Shown piece after piece: positions 59,816 to 64,000 of a stretch of 64,000 nt of DNA. The DNA is from Piliocolobus tephrosceles (taxonomy: Eukaryota > Chordata > Mammalia > Primates > Cercopithecidae): assembly GCF_002776525.5 (NCBI RefSeq), contig NC_045441.1, positions 111,254,325 to 111,318,324 on the forward strand. The letters run 5' to 3'. Every line of letters starts with the position of its first letter. Position 1 is the stretch's first letter. The notes below the pieces were generated by a model, which was given only the letters and a program-made list of their open reading frames with translations, was not told the DNA's origin and searched no databases. Made by a program: the position numbers and the translations under genes.

Positions 59816-60085
59816 TGAATGTCATGATAAAACATAGAATGAAAGAAGCCAGACATAGTAAGAGTAATTTCTGTATGATCTGATTTACCTGAAGTTCGTA
59901 AAGAGGCAAAACATAGATTAGTTTCAGAAGACAGAGCAGTTGTTACCTTTGAGAAGCATAAAGTTGAGGAGGCAGCATGAAAAGTCTTCTGGGCCATATT
60001 CCATATTTGATCTATATTATAGTTACAGAGAGGCATTCACTTTGTGAAAATTTACTCGAGTGTAAATATGTTTTATGATTTATTT
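59816..60085 (+). mobile_element. L1M 3' region fragment
   Basis: 'tgaaagaagccagacatagt', 'tgtatgatctgatttacctg', 'aagaggcaaaacatagatta', 'agacagagcagttgttacct' and 'ttatagttacagagaggc' follow the sense text of older L1/HAL1-type elements. It begins exactly where the left arm of the inverted repeat stops. Confidence 0.7.
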
Positions 60086-61099
60086 CAGCTACAGTTTGGT
60101 TTTTAAACATTTACTGACAAAATAGTTTAGCCCCATAAAATGCAATTGACAGCCTTTTCTCTATTTTCTGGAACTACTTGTATCACACAGGATTGGATTG
60201 AACCTTCTTTTTGTAGTTGATAGAACTCACCTGTAAAGCAATTTGGTATTGAGTTTTTGAGTAAAAACTTGCCTTTCATATCATTTTGGTTTCTTCCAAT
60301 AATCTATTACTACTATTAAAAGACCCAACAAAGTCTACTACATTTCTCTTTTTTTATACAATCAGTAGCAAAACCATGTTAGAATTCTGTTCTCTTGCAT
60401 TCCATCCTTGTGTTCTGAGCATTTCCCCAGGTCCCTCTTGTGCATAGTCGCAAACAGGGAAAGAAGTAAAGAACATTTTCAGCAATCCCACTGTTGTATG
60501 GAATTATAGTGTAAGGCACAATGGTATTTTTCTCCTGAAATAATTACTATAATATTACATAAATTCTTTCTAGTTATAACTATGTTTGCCAAGAAATCTC
60601 TAAGAAACCTCTGAATATCCTTTGCAATAAAACAACAAAATATAGTAACACGAATATCACATTAATTTTCAGTTTGCAAATAGCATAAAAAATATATATT
60701 ATTTTCTTTCACAGCACTTTATTTCTTTCCTTTTGCTTTAAACAAGCTCACTTATATATTTCATTGGGTCCGAACTCACTTTACTCACTTGTAAAAATTT
60801 TTGTAAAATCAATGTCAACTACAGGTTTAGTAAGGAGCTGTTCTTAATGACAGTCAAGGAATTCACAGGGAAGAGAAAAGAAAAAAAAAAATGACCCCAA
60901 AGAGGGAGGAACAGAAGGGGAATAAATCCATGTGCTGCAATTAATGAATTCTAAATTCATTAAGAGATATGTCAATAACAGTCACTTATTCTTTTCAAAG
61001 ATTTTGGAAGAAAGAAAATAGTTTTTAAAGTTTAAAAACATAAATGAAATTTCTGTTAGACAAAGGAGACCAATGATTCCACAGAAAAAAAGAATTTAA
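60086..61099. other. Spacer of the inverted repeat, unassigned
   Basis: The part between the L1M fragment and the right arm has no repeat landmarks or gene. It contains a perfect 10-base inverted repeat TTAATGAATT / AATTCATTAA with a 3-base loop at 60941-60963. Confidence 0.5.
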
Positions 61100-62060
61100 T
61101 CATTTTTATGTAGTATTTATATACAGATGAAGTTCATTAAATTTGATGGTATAGGTATATTTTTATGACATTAATAAGATACTTTCTTACACATCATTAC
61201 CATTTAAGGTCAGTATACTCTGGGTAGGTTAAATTAAACACAAAATACTCTCTGTCTTTAATCTGTTTGAAATATGTTATTTGTGGTGGAAAGTTCCACA
61301 TCAAACAAAGCTCAAAACCTACCAGTTTGTGTTATCTGTGTCATGTGTGCGTGTGTGTGTGTATGTTTTCCATTTTTCAAAAGAAGTGCAATTGCTTTTG
61401 TTGTTTTCAGATTCATCGTGCTGTTGCAATTTCATCTTTCTGAGAGAAAAACATCCTCCCGATAAACAGGACAGAGGCTTCAAATACACGGAATTATGGT
61501 AATTTCCTGGAATATTTTAATAGTAAACTTTAAGACTATTATTGATGAAAAGTGAATTAAACCATGAAGTTTTTTTCTTACTATAAAAGATTTCACTCCA
61601 GACTGAACTAGGTACCACTATTCCCCACATAGTCTTATCTAAGTAATTTTCTTTTCCTCATGTGCAGAATTATGAACTCCCTTTTGGTTATATGACCTTG
61701 TATTTTGGTAAAAATCGGCTGGTTTATTGACATTCTTAAAATAATGCATGTGCCAATTCTTTACCTGCTGTGAAAAACATGATTTTCTTCTGTGAACTGC
61801 ATTTAACCAAAAATAATTTTATTAATTTATATTAAAATTTCCATTAGAGAAAGCAATGTATGTACAAGTGCCATCAAGGAAGTCAAATGTTTGATATGCC
61901 AGTACAGACATCTACTCTATTACTCTTCCATTACACATGTATTCCATTACATTTTTATAGCCATGTTATACTTATAATCCTTAATGTTAATTTTAAATTA
62001 AATATAGCAAAAATAGTTTTTCATTTTAAAGAAATACAGAGAATAATTTTTGCCTCATTA
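61100..62060 (-). repeat. Large inverted repeat, right arm (~0.96 kb)
   Basis: Reverse-complement partner of 58838-59815. Inner edge near 'cagatgaagttcattaaatt' (61121), outer edge near 61850-62060 where similarity fades. A GT run (61346-61364) is longer and purer than the matching CA run of the left arm. Two overlapping plus-strand frames (61274-61502) lie on the GT run and have no domain. Confidence 0.92.
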
Positions 62061-62419
62061 AAGTGACACTGTTTTGCACTAAAGAATATATCCATTAAAG
62101 CAATTTGAAGTGATATATTTTCTATCCACACTAAACAGATAACACAGTTCATAATGTTATTTGGCAAATATCAGCAATCTTTGGTTAGCTCATTTATAAT
62201 GATGTTAAATTGTTTTTTCAGTGTAATAGAATGTGTTTTTAATCTATATTTGAGCTTCAACAATTGATTAAAATAATTAAATCCCTCATACAACATGAGT
62301 TATAAATAGTCTTTGTTAAATTAAAGCATATAATAGTGAAGCATGGGACTGCTTTAATCAATAATCATGCTAGATCCTACAATTAATTAGAATACATTAA
62401 ATCATATTTAAACTAATTT

Positions 62420-62660
62420 TTGTTACAGTCAGAAAGACTTGAATCACTTATCTAGCTCTAACCCTAACTCAGTATGGTATCACAGATATTAATAGTCTAT
62501 GTCTTAATTTCCTTACCTAAACAATGAACATAATTATGAATTTTAAATCATAGGTTTGTGTTAAGGTTAATTATGATTACATATGTTAAATGCTTGGCAC
62601 AGCACTTAGCATATTGCAATTAAACAAATGCTTGCTATGGTTATAAATGGTTATTATTAT
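62420..62660 (+). mobile_element. MIR SINE, near complete
   Basis: 'agacttgaatcacttatct', 'cttaatttccttacctaaac', 'aatgaacataattatga', 'ttaaatgcttggcacagcac' and 'ttgctatggttataaatgg' follow MIR from the core to the 3' end. Confidence 0.75.
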
Positions 62661-63249
62661 TTTAAGAAAATAAAAATATTTGAGTCACAAATTTTATGAA
62701 AAGTATTTATATTCATATGTTAGAGGTGAATGTACTAATTTAGAGTTAGTGAAATTTTAGAGGTAGAAAGTGGCTTTTACATTACTTTTTCTTCAAATCG
62801 TATAAACATGAATTGAAACCTTTATTGTTTTTTACAAGGTCTAATAAATTTAAGAGAAATAATAATTCTCAGCTGCAAACAGAGGATGCTTTTTGCAATT
62901 GCGTCAAAAAGAACAATTATAAAACATAAATCTAAGATATTTGAAGACTATAGAAATATGATATTTTTGAGAAAAATGAAGAAGACTTTAACAAAAGAAA
63001 ATATATGCCATATTCTGGGATTAGAAGACTTAATATTGTACAGATGTCAATTCCCTCTAAATTGTTCTATAAAGTCAATGCACCTCCAGCAAATTTCTGT
63101 GATGAATATTATGTGATGATGTGATTCCAGAATTTAGACAGTAAAAAGTGAAACACAGGTAAGAAAATATTTTTCTTTTTTTAAGGTAACAGTTATATTA
63201 AAGTGCACAAATTTTAGAATTTAGTTCAATTTTAATAAGGATGTAGCCA
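62661..63249. other. Unassigned AT-rich stretch
   Basis: A 76-codon frame (62886-63116) has no domain. No repeat recognised. Confidence 0.45.
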
Positions 63250-63444
63250 AAATTTTTACATTTTTATATATGCATGCAATTACCTCTCATGTCAAGGTTT
63301 ATATTATTTCCAGACCCAACATGCTCCCTCTCATACATTACCAGTAAGATAGTCCTCCCTAGTCAACTCTCTTCACAAACATGATCACTATCACTACAGA
63401 GAGTTTTATTTAAATGAAATTACTCAATATAGTTTTTTTGCCTC

Positions 63445-63446
<2 letters not shown>

Positions 63447-63495
<49 letters not shown>

Positions 63496-63764
63496 AGATG
63501 GAGTCTTACTCTGTTGCCCAGGCTGGAGTGCAGTGGTGCAATCTCGGCTTGCTACAACCTCCAACCCCCGGGTTCAAGCGATTCTCCTGCCTCAGCCTCC
63601 AGAGTAGCTGGGAGTTCAGGTGCCCGCCACCACACCCAGCTAATTTTTGTATTTTTAGTAGAGATGGGGTTTCACATGTTGGTCAGGCTGGTCTCAAACT
63701 TCTGATCTCGTGACGCACCTGCCTCAGCCTCCCAAAGCGCTGGGATTACAGGCGTGAGCCACTG
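63447..63764 (-). mobile_element. Alu (AluS-like) with 48-base T tract
   Basis: T48 (63447-63494), then 'gagatggagtcttactctgt', 'aggctggagtgcagtggtgc', 'gggttcaagcgattctcctg', 'gtatttttagtagagatggg' and 'gattacaggcgtgagccact'. The last ~10 bases of the usual Alu head are replaced by target-site-derived sequence. The uninterrupted T48 is unusually long for the degree of body divergence. Confidence 0.96.
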
Positions 63765-63842
63765 CCTTGCCTTGCCTCACATTTCCGCCTTGCCTCACAT
63801 TTTTTCCTTGCCTTGCCTCATATTTCCGCCTTGCCTCATATA
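63764..63842 (+). repeat. Minisatellite built from the Alu target site
   Basis: TTGCCTCAC before the Alu T tract (63438-63446) recurs after the Alu in a small array: CCTTGCCTTGCCTCA then (C/T)ATTTCCG then CCTTGCCTCA then (C/T)AT, and the whole ~38-base unit is repeated once with small changes. Confidence 0.85.
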
Positions 63843-64000
63843 TTTTTAGTCAAAATTGTGCCCGTAAGTATCATCCATGCTGGGTTTCGTAGAAGAGGTT
63901 TGGTCTTTCGCATTGTTCGTTACATTCCTTTTGATATACCGTCATATTTTATATATACTACTGTTGCTAGACATCTGGATTGATTTTAGTTTTTGTTGTT

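Larger units (their letters stand above)
63250..64000 (-). mobile_element. L1M relic, antisense, split by an Alu
   Basis: The text on both sides of the Alu ('aaacatgatcactatcacta', 'aaatgaaattactcaatat' before; 'gtatcatccatgctgggttt', 'tgttcgttacattcctttt', 'ctagacatctggattgattt' after) follows the antisense of the ORF2 3' region of old L1. It runs off the window end. Strongly diverged. Confidence 0.5.

Noticed and set aside
58838..62060. Large inverted repeat as a DNA transposon with long terminal inverted repeats
   Set aside because: No transposase trace in the spacer, no clear target duplication at the outer edges, and arm identity is higher than expected for primate DNA transposons, which died out long ago. 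Kept as an open alternative rather than the main reading.
1..64000. Search for CRISPR arrays, tRNA, rRNA, snRNA and bacterial or phage-type systems
   Set aside because: No regularly spaced repeats, tRNA cloverleaf or operon-like gene packing; the window is plainly mammalian non-coding DNA.

Overview
This window is non-coding primate DNA. It is AT-rich and dense in interspersed repeats, and I see no credible protein-coding gene, exon set, tRNA, rRNA or CRISPR. Alu, L1PA, THE1/MST, MLT1, MLT2, MIR, Tigger and MADE1 elements place it in a primate. The Alu at 54046-54343 carries changes typical of the Old World monkey AluYR lineage (GGCCAGATCTCAGCT, GGCTAGTTTTTTT, GCCCGTCTCGG on the antisense strand), so a cercopithecid source is most likely. 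The window is best read as a gene desert or the inside of a very large intron. Every longer open frame found is short, has no recognisable domain, or lies inside a repeat.

Layout. 0-13 kb: mostly unassigned AT-rich sequence with L1M 3' ends (0.64, 8.4 kb) and two MaLR-type LTRs (3.35, 11.46 kb). 14-17.5 kb: two L1M pieces in opposite orientation, the second split by an MLT2 LTR. 18-19 kb: an inverted pair of full-length Alus. 19-25 kb: ancient SINE/L2 relics and a 64-base insert with perfect 16-base target duplications. 25.7-28.7 kb: L1M ORF2 relic split by a Tigger element. 29.3 and 38.3 kb: two 5'-truncated L1PA copies in opposite orientation. 31.8-34.7 kb: THE1/MST and MLT1 LTRs followed by antisense and sense L1M pieces. 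35.7-38.3 kb: an AT-rich tandem duplication, an ancient repeat, a half Alu, half of a MADE1, and two MIRs.

44.9-54.3 kb is the retroviral cluster: a CpG-rich solo LTR with a perfect 5-base target duplication, an MLT2 LTR, two decayed ERV-L pol relics in opposite orientation, an MLT1-type LTR containing a (GAAA)n array with a 10-N assembly gap, and two Alus. 57.1-58.6 kb is an L1M relic with 5'UTR, ORF1-like and ORF2-like parts.

The most unusual structure is a large inverted repeat: arms of about 0.97 kb at 58838-59815 and 61100-62060, roughly 90% identical by eye, around a 1.3 kb spacer. I do not recognise the arm sequence as a known repeat family. The window ends with an antisense L1M relic split by an Alu that has a 48-base T tract and a small minisatellite built from its target site. 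No genes act together here; the history of the window is layered insertion, recombination and local duplication. All identities quoted are eye estimates, and repeat subfamily names come from recalled consensus motifs, not database matches.
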